Assembly (NCBI RefSeq): GCF_000611645.1
Contig: NW_014011623.1
Span: 1-10,888 of the forward strand
DNA from: Monoraphidium neglectum
Lineage: Eukaryota > Chlorophyta > Chlorophyceae > Sphaeropleales > Selenastraceae
Length of the DNA: 10,888 bases
Direction: 5' to 3'
Every line of letters begins with the position of its first letter. The stretch's first letter is position 1. The notes below the pieces were generated by a model. That model saw nothing but the letters and a program-made list of their open reading frames with translations, was not told where the DNA came from and ran no database searches. Shown here in pieces: positions 1 to 8,650 of this stretch. The translations under genes and the position numbers were made by a program.

Positions 1-22
1 GCCTACCCCATCCCCCCCCTAC

Positions 23-594
23 CTGAGTTCCTCCAGCAGCCGCCTGTTGTGGTCCTCCAGCCGCACCTTGGTCGCGGCCGCGCCCTCCCCGTCCCGCGAC
101 ATGCGGCGCACCAGGTCCTCCGCGCGCGTGCAGCCCTGCTTGTGCAGCCGGCACTCGTCCGCCAGGCGCCGCGCCTCCTCCAGGGCGCGGTCGCGCTCCT
201 GCGAGCCAACGCAGGCGTAGCATACGGCCGGTTGGACCCGGGATCGGGCCTCTGCTGCGGCTCCGATCATGCTGTGTGGTGGGTGTGGGGCGGCAGCGAA
301 CAGCAAGAGCGGGCGGTCGGGCGGGCGGCGGGGATGTATGCGCACCAGGGATGCGCGCGTCAGGTCCCGCTGCAACGCCGCCTTCTCTGCCTCTAGGGCC
401 GCCACTGCTGCCTCGAGCTCATGCTGCTGGCGCGGCTGCTGCTGCTGCTGCTGCTGCTGCTCAGGGGGCCCTCGGCGGTCGGCGGAGTCCATGGACAGCC
501 GGTTACCCCATGCTCCTGGGCCAACGCCGTTGTCGCGCGGCAGATTGAGCGATTGGCGGTGCACCACCTTGATGGTGCCTGCAGGAGGTGCCAT
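23..594 (-). CDS. Coiled-coil protein with polyglutamine run, 5' part of gene (two exons, runs off left edge)
   Basis: I do not recognise the family. The model reads leftwards from an ATG at 594-592 in a good context (A at -3, G at +4). Exon 1 is 594-346 (83 codons). An intron at 345-199 has donor CTG|GTGCGC and acceptor CGCAG|GAG. Exon 2 is 198-23 and ends two bases into a codon at a CTCAG|GTAGGG donor, so the gene continues outside the window. The visible 141 residues start with a Gly/Pro-rich segment (MAPPAGTIKVVHRQ...), then eight Gln at residues 46-53. From about residue 58 there is an Ala/Glu/Leu/Arg-rich stretch typical of a coiled coil (HELEAAVAALEAEK, then LEEARRLADEC and LEDHNRRLLEELR). 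Splicing joins two coiled-coil stretches and removes 49 residues that do not fit one (Pro-, His- and Cys-rich), which is the main support for the intron. The intron has no in-frame stop, so retention is also possible. The role is unknown; a structural or cytoskeletal protein is only a guess from the coiled coil. Confidence 0.65.
434..462. repeat. CTG/CAG trinucleotide run inside the coiled-coil gene
   Basis: On the plus strand this is a run of CTG triplets. On the minus strand, in the coding frame, it is CAG codons giving eight consecutive Gln (residues 46-53 of the coiled-coil protein). It lies in frame, so changes in repeat number would alter only Gln count. Such runs are common in algal nuclear proteins and are often length-variable. 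Confidence 0.8.
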
Positions 595-1173
595 TGTTCG
601 TACACTGTGAAGGATGCCTGGTCTGTCGACTGCGCCCAGTGCCCTGCTGAGCTGCTTGTTGCTGCCGCGTTGCGCGCTCGCAGGCGGAGAGCGGTGCGCA
701 AGGAGAGAGGCAGCCCAAGAGTAGAGGCGCTATCAACCTGTACTACCAACAGGCTGCGACCTCCTGTAGAGGACGGAAGGCTGAGCAGGCTGCCAAGATC
801 CTGCGTCGTGCTGACTTACAGGATCTTCCCCACAGACCTGGCGCAAACCACCAAGAACACCAATATACTTTATTTTTCACCGTCGCTGGGCTCGCCGTGC
901 CAGTCGATTCGCTGTGCTCGAGATTGCGATTGCTGGCAAGTAGATTGTTCGCGGGCTTGACGCGTAAATTTAATATGATATGCGAGAAATTGTCACAACT
1001 GAACGTTTGCGCGCGGACAGGGTGCCGCAGCGCTGGCGGCGGCGGCGGCGGTCCTTTGTTTGAAGCCGTCCCGGTCGCATTGCGGCACAAAAGCGGGGCT
1101 CATCAATGCCCCGGCCGGCAACAAAAGCTACAAATCTGCTTGCCGTCTTTATTGATCTATCATAAATAGCCGG

Positions 1174-1197
1174 CCTGCAGCTTGCTTCAGCTGCAGG
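1174..1197. repeat. Perfect hairpin, 9-bp arms and 6-nt loop
   Basis: The arms are CCTGCAGCT (1174-1182) and AGCTGCAGG (1189-1197), which are exact reverse complements, with loop TGCTTC. It sits in the divergent intergenic region just after an A+T-rich patch with ATAAATA. No T-run follows it, and it is not next to any gene end. It may be a protein-binding inverted repeat or chance; the function is unknown. Confidence 0.7.
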
Positions 1198-2364
1198 GGT
1201 CTGCCTGAACGGACAGTGAATTGTTGACCGCAACATTGCAATTCTTGCTTGTGAGAGGCAAAAAGCTGGACCAATCGGCACAGTGGCACCGCAGGGGTCC
1301 CAATAATAGCAGCTGACGCTGCAGCGGTTGGACTCCACATTGCGATCAAATCTGAGGTCTCTCAAATCGCAAACTTGCCGGGAGGCCGCCAGTGCTCACA
1401 CACAACGGACCGATGCAAACGGGCCCTGTTCTGCCAGGTGGGCCCAAGCTGCAGCACCATCACAGTGAGGGGATTACGGCTGTTGGTGACAGATGCGCAT
1501 TGTGGGCTCATTGCCATTTCGTGCCGACAGAACGGGTCCCATCGCTTTTGTCAAGGACGCGCCAAGCTGGTTGTGACCGCATTTGTTGACGATACAGAAC
1601 AGCTGAAGCAATCAAACTCTCCAACAGGCTCAATAGGCAGGCACTCATGTCCTTCGAGGCGATGTGGGACGTGGGAGAGACTCGCGAATGAGAGGCGTCG
1701 CGGGCAGAGCCTGCCTAGGAGCCCCATCACTGATGCAGCTGAACACTGCCAGATGTAGCTGTTGGTCTGGAGCTGGGCACTGCGGACGTGTAGCGGCTCT
1801 GCTGCTACAACGGTGTCGTCAGCAACGAAAGGACCGCCTGCAGTCCGTGCATATGCCCTCATGTCCCCGCTCCATGACATGTGCCGGCAGCCGTTTGTAA
1901 TGTCTCCAACAGCGACGTCACATCAATCAACATAAACTGGGCGTGTTCCATGTGCGAAGTGCATCGCCTCGACTTTGCTGGCAGCAGCAACAGCAAACCA
2001 GCCCAGCCCAACCTGCAGCCGTGCCTGCAGCAAGCAATGTGCGGTGCCTGCTCGCCTTCACCCCACTCGCACAACTGTCCGCGTCACATGCGCATCCGTC
2101 CTTTTGCTGTTGGGTTCGCACGCCGCAGACCTTCACACAGACTTGCACGCGAGAGCCTCCAGGTGCGCGCGGGTTCAGATGGCAGGCGGCGCAGCTCGTG
2201 CGGCCAGGCAGCTTGCTTAGCCTGGGTTCCACGTACAGTAGTGGCCTCAAAGCTCAGAAATATGTTTCACAGCTGAGGAGTGACTGTCGCGGACGGCTCG
2301 AGCCCGCGGCCATGTTCAGCCATCAGCCATGCTCCCACCAGCAGCACTAGCAGCGTTGCAGCTC

Positions 2365-2379
2365 GTTGAATTATTCAAC
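2365..2379. promoter_or_regulatory. Inverted repeat GTTGAAT-T-ATTCAAC upstream of RACK1
   Basis: A perfect 7+1+7 inverted repeat lies 112 nt before the RACK1 start codon, in an A+T-rich patch of otherwise GC-rich DNA. Its position fits the core promoter or 5' UTR. A dimeric transcription factor site is one reading. I do not recognise it as a named element, so the regulatory role is inference. Confidence 0.3.
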
Positions 2380-2456
2380 CTTGTGTGATCGTCTGTACTG
2401 AGAGATCTGAGCGACTAGTTGCAGCCCACTGCACCACCGACCTCTTCCGCTGCACC

Positions 2457-2507
2457 ATGCCGACCGTGCCACGCCGCCTCGCGCAGTCACGATGGCCGAG
2501 ACCCTGA
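2457..2507 (+). other. Upstream ORF overlapping the RACK1 start codon
   Basis: An ATG at 2457-2459 (context CACC-ATG, A at -3) opens a 16-codon frame, [16 protein letters not shown], that ends at TGA 2505-2507. It therefore reads across the RACK1 ATG at 2492 in another frame (offset 35 nt). If present in the mRNA it would divert scanning ribosomes and lower RACK1 output. The alternative is that it is removed: TCGCGCAG ending at 2486 looks like a 3' splice site, so a 5'-UTR intron could end five bases before the RACK1 ATG. Transcript data would decide. Confidence 0.35.
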
Positions 2508-5403
2508 CTCACCGCGCGACGCTCAAGGGCCACAGGGGCTGGGTGACAGGTGCGTGAAGCGGGCAGCTGGATGTCGGATGCTATTGCGGATCACAGTGCC
2601 GACCGCCCCCGGCTTTTCGCGCACTGCTGACGAGCACATGAAAACATCGCAGCCGCATGAAACATATGTGCGGTTGTGGTGGCCTCGGCTAGCCCCAACT
2701 GCAGCTGCTCATCCTGGCCAGGCCTGCGCACACCCTACCGCCCGTGGCCCCGCGTTGACACGCCCCTCCCCCCCCCCGGGCGGCGTCACCGCGCAGCCAT
2801 CGCCACCCCCCTGGACCCTAACGCCGATGTGATCCTGTCCGCCTCCAGGTGCGCCGCCGCAGTGCAGCAGCCCGCGCCTCCAGCTCGCGCAGCTCGGCGG
2901 CTGAGGACCCCCCCCCCCCGCTTGCGAGCACGGCGGCCGCGCCGCGCCGGCCACCCCCACCTTGTGCCCACCCCGATGTCTCTCCCTCCCTCAAGCGCCT
3001 GCCCTCGCTCGCCTTCCTGCTCTCATCATGTCTCACCCCCTCAATCACTCCAGGGACAAGACCGTCATCGTGTGGAAGCTGGACCGCAGCGAGACCAACT
3101 ATGGTGTCGCCCACAAGGCGCTCAAGGGCCACTCCCACTTTGTGCAGGACGTCGTGATCTCCAGCGACGGCCAGGTGCGCGCACTCGTGTGTATGTGTGT
3201 GTGTGTCGGTGTGTGTGAGAATGTGTGCGAGAGAGTGTGTGTGTGTTGCGGGTGGGAGGGGAGAGGGTGGTGGATGCGCTTGGCTTGTTGAAAATGGGGG
3301 TGTGCGAGGAGGTGAGCCAGGGGCGGGGGCGCGGCCTTGAGGATGGGCAGGCAGCGGGCGGGTGGGTTGCGCAAACGCATGCCCGCCGTGCGTCAGCGCC
3401 GGGCGTTGGCCGTATGGGAGCCCCTGCCCTGCCCGGCCTCGCGTCACGCCCTGTTGGCGCTCCCTGCCGTTGATGCTGTTGATGCAGCCAGCACCCCACA
3501 CCCCGCACGGCTGCCTAACCCGCCCGTCCCGCCCCGTGCCCTTACACCCCGCCCGCTCCGCCCAGTTCGCCCTGTCCGGCTCTTGGGACGGCACCCTGCG
3601 CCTGTGGGACCTGCAGCAGGGCACCACCACGCGCCGCTTTGTGGGCCACACCAAGGACGTGCTGTCCGTGGCCTTCAGCGTGGACAACAGGCAGATCGTG
3701 TCTGGCGCGCGCGACAAGACCATCAAGCTCTGGAACACCCTGGGCGAGTGCAAGTACACCATTGCCGAGCCCGAGGGCCACAGCGAGTGGGTCAGCTGCG
3801 TGCGGTTCAGCCCCATGACCAACAACCCCATCATCGTGTCGGGCGGCTGGGACAAGCTGGTCAAGGTGTTCAACCTCAGGTGGGCGGAGCCGCAGACGCG
3901 CGCGTGCGCGTGTGTGTGTTTATATGAGGAGGGTGAATGTGAAGTGTTGGTGTGCGTGTTGGGGCTTGGTCCCAAGCAAGTGGGGCCGCGTTGTGCAGGG
4001 CTGCTTGGCGGGGCGGGGCCTTATCCAGGCGTGAGCCACCCCTTGAGGCCTGAAGACTCGCCACGCCCCGGCTCTTGTGCCTGCTGGTTTCACCCCCCTT
4101 GAACCCTCTATCGTCTTCAATCAATCCCCCTCCTACCCTGCGCGCGCGCAGCAACTGCAAGCTCAAGTGCAACCTGGTTGGCCACGCCGGCTACATCAAC
4201 ACCGTGACCGTCTCACCCGACGGCTCCCTGTGCGCCTCGGGCGGCAAGGTGCGCGGCAAGGGCCTGGCCAGGTGTTGCGGTTGGGGGTGTGGAGAGGCAG
4301 GGGGTCAAGGCGCAGGGCAGCTTCAGTGGATGGCTGGAAGGCATCTCTGTCAAACATTCGTCCGCCCCGCGCCAGTGGCGTTCGGATGCCGCGAGGTGCC
4401 GACATCAATCGTATCGCGGACGAAGACCACCGGCGGCAGCCGACCTGCCGCTGGATGATAAAAGGGCCGCCACATCCCCTTGCATCAAAGCATTGCAATG
4501 CACGAGACGCCCTCACACTCACAAGCTCCCTCCCCTTACCACAGACGACTGTCGAGTCTCTTTGCGCCCTGCGGTCGCAGTCGCACTGTTGGCCCCCCTT
4601 CTGCGCCCCTCCTAGGCGTCCCTGCCCTGTGGCGCTGTGTCCCGGGCCATTCAGCTGCCGGGCCATTCAGCTCATTAAACTCCTGCCTGACAGTCCCCTT
4701 CAATGCCCCCCCCCTTGCGCTGGACCCTCCCTGCTGCTGCACTCCAGGACGGCGTGGCGATGCTGTGGGACCTGGCCGAGGGCAAGCGCCTGTACAGCCT
4801 GGACGCCGGTGACATCATCCACTCGCTGGTGTTCAGCCCCAACCGCTACTGGCTGTGTGCCGCCACTCAGACCTCCATCAAGGTGGGTTTGGGGGAGGTC
4901 CCGGGGTGGATACGCCCAAGTATGCCATACGGCGTTCCAAGCCCCGCTATGCTCACCACGCGGGGAAAGGGGGGGTGGCCGCTGGCAGCAGCACGTCTGG
5001 CGCAGCAGCGAAGCGCGCTCGACTCACCCCTTATCGTGTGAACACATTGCGGCGACGACAGATGCATGCAACTTTGAAGCCAAAAGAAGCAGAAAGAGCA
5101 GCAGCACCCCAGGGGGCAGGCCCAGAAAATAGCCAGCACACAGCCCTGTCTGCGGCAACCAGCACTATCACCACTTCACAACCCACTGCAAACAATCCAC
5201 GCCCAACCAACCAACCACAGATCTGGGACCTGGAGTCCAAGAGCGTGGTGGACGACCTGCGCCCCGAGTTCAGCAAGACCTTCGGCAAGAAGGCCACCAT
5301 CCCCTACTGCGTCTCGCTCGCGTGGTCGGCCGACGGCTCCACGCTCTACGCCGGCTACAGCGACGGCGACATCAGGGTCTTCGTCGTCTCGCACGGCGTG
5401 TGA
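2492..5403 (+). CDS. RACK1: RACK1 (Gbeta-like WD40 scaffold of the 40S ribosomal subunit), complete, seven exons
   Basis: Receptor for activated C kinase 1, called Cblp in Chlamydomonas, is a seven-bladed WD40 propeller. It sits on the 40S head near the mRNA exit channel and links translation and quality control to kinase signalling. Exons are 2492-2549, 2797-2848, 3054-3174, 3566-3879, 4152-4248, 4748-4882 and 5221-5403. All introns are GT-AG, with phases 1, 2, 0, 2, 0, 0, and the joined 960 nt give 319 codons plus TGA, the usual RACK1 length. Diagnostic stretches are [21 protein letters not shown] (R37 and K39, the ribosome-contact pair known from yeast Asc1), [95 protein letters not shown] and IWDLESK. 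It lacks the N-terminal helix of true G-protein beta subunits. The blade-closing Trp is at residues 44, 91, 133, 221 and 261, but Phe replaces it at 179 and 313. Near-exclusive G/C third bases fit a highly expressed gene. Confidence 0.97.
3186..3246 (+). repeat. TG-rich microsatellite in RACK1 intron 3
   Basis: An imperfect run of GT/TG dinucleotides with GAGAGA interruptions begins about ten bases after the intron 3 donor (intron 3175-3565). A shorter CG/TG run sits at the same place in intron 4 (about 3896-3920). Such tracts near the donor may affect splicing or simply mark fast-changing intron sequence. Confidence 0.8.
4642..4673 (+). repeat. 16-bp tandem duplication in RACK1 intron 5
   Basis: CCGGGCCATTCAGCTG (4642-4657) is followed at once by a copy differing only in the last base (4658-4673). 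It lies about 75-105 nt before the intron 5 acceptor (AG 4746-4747), upstream of the usual branch-point zone. It is a recent local duplication with no evident function. Confidence 0.85.
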
Positions 5404-5558
5404 CGGGGAGGGAACGCGCTCCTACGAACCCTAGCAGTTTCGGACACAGGCGGCCCGGGGGCGAACCGTTGCAGCAAGGCGGCCTTCCTAGCGGCGCCAG
5501 CACCTGCAGGCGCTGCGTTGCAGCCTCGCGCCGCTTGCAACCCGCATTCCGGCGCACT

Positions 5559-5563
5559 TGTAA
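5559..5563 (+). terminator. TGTAA polyadenylation signal of RACK1
   Basis: TGTAA is the usual green-algal 3'-end signal, found roughly 10-20 nt before the cleavage site. This is the first copy on the plus strand after the RACK1 stop codon (5401-5403), giving a 3' UTR of about 170-180 nt. Confidence 0.6.
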
Positions 5564-5784
5564 TCCGTTCTCGCCCTTGCCCTCTGCTCGTGGCCCTCAG
5601 CCCTGGTTACATGTGTTTGACCGACCCTAGCGCGTGCTTGCAGACGAGCAAGCCCAACGGCAGTGCAAATCAAACCAAGACACTGTCAATCACCAGCAGC
5701 TTGACCACCTTAATACAAGCATGCCAGCTAGGCTCGATCGGATTGCCTGTAAAAGGCATGAGTCGATGTGGTCACATCGTGCTA

Positions 5785-5822
5785 GCGGGCAACAAAGGGT
5801 CCTGCGGGCAACAAACAGTCCC
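5785..5822 (+). repeat. Tandem 19-bp direct repeat
   Basis: GCGGGCAACAAAGGGTCCT (5785-5803) is followed by GCGGGCAACAAACAGTCCC (5804-5822), 16 of 19 bases identical. A near-palindrome, GATGTG-GT-CACATC (5765-5778), lies just before it. No coding context is evident. Confidence 0.75.
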
Positions 5823-7901
5823 AGGCAGCGGTCAGCCGCCACCATCAGCTTGCTGCTCCTGGGGGCCCCTGGATGCGCCGCGTGCAGTTGAAGGAAAAGG
5901 TGTTTTGGCGTACTTGGGAATCCGTTAGAACGCTGTGCTGCCACCTGTATCCAAGAGCCCAACTCAATGACTGCAGGGACGCGGGGCGACCACAGGGCCT
6001 GCTGCCGCCTAGACGCTCGCCCCTGCAAGCAATCAGCACGGCTGCTGATCTATGCTGAGCGTACCCTGGCAGGCTGACATAGAACACTGAGACGGCTGCA
6101 AACGGGAACGAGGCTACAGCCTCGATGACAAGAGGCGGATCCGCGTGGACGGGGCTTGGTCTGGGAGCGAGGAGCTGTGTGCCGAAGCTGGCAACAACCT
6201 CACCCTTGTCAAAGCCAGCAGCGCACCCCAGCGCAACACTTGCCAGCGCAACCACCAGGAACGATTCCGTGCGGGCGGCGATGGGACAGGCGCGAGGCTG
6301 CAAGACGGGACGGGCGTGGAGGATGTTTCCCAGCCGGTGGGCCCGGAGGCCGTGCCACAGGTGCCCATGCCGGCACTGCTGCAGACCCACAGCACGAGGC
6401 GTACCGCACTTGTTCAAGCGCATGCGCTGCGCTTGCACGCACCGCACCTTGTGGGGACGCAACAGGTGCCACTGCTGTCGGCCGCACCCTCGTCTGTAGC
6501 TGTGCACATGACCTCCCTGCGCCTCGGCCACCCTCAACTTCGCCCGCCCTCATGTTTTGTAGGCCGGGGGTGACAAGCTGCCAGCCGCGGTCCGCACCAG
6601 TGTGGCCTGGAACAGCAACAACAGGTTGATGCGACCCGATGACACCTGCTCTCACGCCGCTGCGCGGCTCAGCAGGGGGTCTGCTAAGGGGCTTCTTCAG
6701 CGTCGAGTTGCTGACCGGCTGCCCTACCTGCCAGGCCAGCAGCTCTCTCCAGGCCAGAAGAGGCGTCAGCCCTTGTAACAGGGCTGGCATGGGACAATTG
6801 TAATCCGACAGCCGCCCTCGTGATGTTGAACCCTGTGTCTGATGGGCTGGCGCCTGACTGCGCCGGTCTCGACCAAATTGACGCGCTTGCGGCGTCGCAC
6901 CCAACCGGGCCAACGATTAAGGGCTGGCACGATTGAGCTCTCGCAGGCCGCTGCCAACCACTGACGGCATCACTGTGTGTGGCAGCATCGCCGCATTCAC
7001 CATCCATGCTGCCTCCTCCCTCCTGCCGCACCCAAGCGCAGCAGCAGGCTGGCAAACTCCTTTCCCATCGCCGGTCACTGCCGCTGGCGCTGCTATACTT
7101 TTGCAAGCCACAACACAAGTGGCTACAGGACCCTCGTCGCAAATTGTTACCTCGCCACGTTGCCTGGTAACTGGCCACGTGCCCCAGGACAGATGTCAAT
7201 GCCCCTTGTAGGCCCAGAGCAATATGTAGGCGGCGGCGTTGTGTGGCCGGAGTGTGGGCTAGGCACGGCAGTTGGCTGGCGTGGCCATTACACAGGTCCT
7301 GCTGCGCAGCTGCAGCGCGCCGCACGCCGTGCAGCCCATGCCGAGGCTGGTAGCGCTGCAAGCTTGCACCAATTGACGCGCTTCGCTCGTGCAACACAGC
7401 CCCGTGAACGTCTCCCTGCATGCTTGCAACTTTGGACGCTGCGGTTGCGCCCGTGCCTGTGCCCGTGCAAGTGCCCCTGCCCCAAAGCAACATGCTGCAC
7501 CTGCGATGTGGCAACGCCCTGCCAGGCGGTGCCTTTGTTGGTGATTGGCATTGTTTGCTGCTATCCCTGCCAGGTAAGGGTAACTTGTGGCTCACGACTG
7601 CGAAGAGTGCGCTTCGGTCGGAAGTCGAGTTTAGGCCAGGTGCTCTGCTGGTGGGCAACTGCCACAGATACGGTACGGTACTGCTGACAATGTCTGTGGT
7701 GCGCCGGCAAGTGCAATCCACAAAAAAACGGGCTCCGGTTGCTCTCGTCGCCATCATCGTCACCTGCGCGTTGCCAGTATTCAACGCCATCCGTTCGCCG
7801 TTCCCCGCGCAAGTGATCTGGATCTTTGACGCTTGCCTACACTCTAAAAGCAAGTTCTCCTGTCCGTTACCTGGTGTGATACCAATCGCGATTGCGCTAG
7901 C

Positions 7902-8650
7902 ATGGAACCTGCACAACTTTTGCACAACGTGGAGCGCACTCTTGCACTGCGGCAGCGCGCGGCGCAGCAGGTGCAACAGGAGCAGGAGCTCATGGAGCAC
8001 GCCATTCAGGTAGGTAGGCTGGTGTGTATTGATGCATTTTACAGCTTGGACACCATGCCCAGCCGCTAGAGGCGTATGTGGCAGGGGTGCTGAGACACCG
8101 CATTGCCCTCGAGCTCGCACAAGCATGAGCCTCCGCCTCAAGCCGCCTTGCCGCGCTCCCACGGCTGGCTTTCCCACAGCTCGGCCTTGTGACACGTCGT
8201 GTGGCCGACGCAACAATGCGGCCCCCGCCACTGCTGCAACAGCCATCGCCGACGCCGCCCGCAATGCTGAGGCCTCCGCAACAGCCGCCGCAGCTGGTGT
8301 CCCCCAAGCAGCAGCGTGCAGGAAAAGATGCGCTCGAGGTGCCGACGCCACCTGAAGCACTTATGGCAGGCGCGGGCCGCAACGAGCTGGCAGCTGCAAT
8401 GGCAGACGTCGACCAGGCGCAGCAGCTTGGTTGTGCCGCCGGCGTGGCTGGATTTGGTCTAGCAGGGGGGGGCCATAGCCAGTTGGAGGGCCACGCCAAA
8501 GTGCAACAGCAGGGTGGGCAGGCGGCATTGCAGCCGACCGCCGCGGCGTCAGCGTCAGCGCCAGCGTCAGCGTCAGCAGCACACGCTGCAGCGGCACTTC
8601 CTGTGGTCGAGGCGGGGACGGCTGCTGCCGGAGGTCCGGTGCCATCGTAG
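7902..8650 (+). CDS. Low-complexity protein of unknown function, two exons
   Basis: I do not recognise this protein. Exon 1 is 7902-8009 (36 codons) and exon 2 is 8180-8650 (156 codons plus TAG), with a 170-nt phase-0 intron bounded by CAG|GTAGGT and TTTCCCACAG|CTC. The start is the ATG in GCTAGC-ATGG; an in-frame TAA at 7845-7847 blocks a longer unspliced start. Exon 1 (MEPAQLLHNVERTLALRQ...) is rich in Gln, Glu, Ala and Leu and looks helical or coiled-coil. Exon 2 starts LGLVTRRVADATM, then turns Pro/Gln-rich (PPPLLQQPSPTPP, RPPQQPPQLVSPKQQ), then Ala/Gly/Gln-rich, with an Ala-Ser repeat (ASASAPASASAA) near the end at VPS-stop. A disordered regulatory or scaffold protein is plausible but only inferred. 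It is transcribed toward the PUR-alpha gene, about 0.9 kb away. Codon use is less G/C-biased than RACK1, suggesting lower expression. A single-exon or longer model cannot be excluded. Confidence 0.5.
8546..8575 (+). repeat. Hexanucleotide GCGTCA repeat, five copies, coding
   Basis: Five tandem hexamers GCGTCA, the third being GCGCCA, lie in frame in exon 2 of the unknown gene and encode Ala-Ser or Ala-Pro pairs. Length changes would keep the reading frame. Confidence 0.85.

Larger units (their letters stand above)
595..2491. other. Divergent intergenic region between the coiled-coil gene and RACK1
   Basis: About 1.9 kb between two start codons facing away from each other, so promoters and 5' UTRs of both genes should lie here. 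Several frames are open for 60-130 codons on both strands, but none shows a recognisable domain, coherent splice sites or the strong G/C third-base bias of the RACK1 exons. Local A+T-rich patches stand out at about 860-882 and 965-990, and a TATA-like ATAAATA at about 1162-1168; none can be assigned to a start site from sequence alone. A hairpin (1174-1197) and an inverted repeat (2365-2379) are listed separately. Confidence 0.6.
5404..7901. other. Intergenic region of about 2.5 kb with no supportable gene
   Basis: The first ~180 nt should be the RACK1 3' UTR. The rest has many long open frames on both strands, as expected of GC-rich DNA, including a 558-codon minus-strand frame (8360-6684). 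None begins at a convincing ATG with a recognisable domain, and codon use is unlike the RACK1 exons. A minus-strand frame at about 6280-5845 contains two hydrophobic stretches and would face RACK1 tail to tail, with a minus-strand TGTAA at 5610-5606, but I cannot support it as a gene. Plus-strand TGTAA motifs occur at 6774 and 6799 without a matching gene. A short direct repeat at 5785-5822 is listed separately. Confidence 0.55.

Noticed and set aside
595..2491. tRNA, rRNA or CRISPR-like features in the long intergenic region
   Set aside because: I looked for a T-loop consensus, rRNA-like sequence and regularly spaced repeats and saw none; a covariance search was not possible here.
2818..3975. 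385-codon open frame on the minus strand
   Set aside because: It is the antisense shadow of RACK1 exons and introns, including the TG repeat read as Thr-His runs.
5845..6537. 230-codon minus-strand frame with two hydrophobic stretches, tail to tail with RACK1
   Set aside because: No ATG at a sensible place, no recognisable family, high Arg/His/Cys content elsewhere; a minus-strand TGTAA at 5610-5606 is the only supporting signal.
6145..6573. 142-codon plus-strand frame followed by TGTAA motifs at 6774 and 6799
   Set aside because: It starts at GTG, has no domain and no splice-supported extension; TGTAA alone is too short to support a gene.
6868..7384. AATTGACGCGCTT occurring twice (about 6875 and 7371)
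   Set aside because: A 13-base match in a window this size is close to chance expectation, and the flanks do not extend.
7420..7573. Possible exon starting at ATG 7420 with a CAG|GTAAGG donor
   Set aside because: It would end in phase 1 and cannot join the 7902 exon in frame; the product (Val-Pro repeats) matches nothing known.
6684..8360. 558-codon open frame on the minus strand
   Set aside because: It starts at GTG with no ATG support, is rich in Ala, Arg, Cys and His without any recognisable domain, and runs antisense across the better-supported exons at 7902-8009 and 8180-8650. Long stop-free antisense frames are common in GC-rich DNA.
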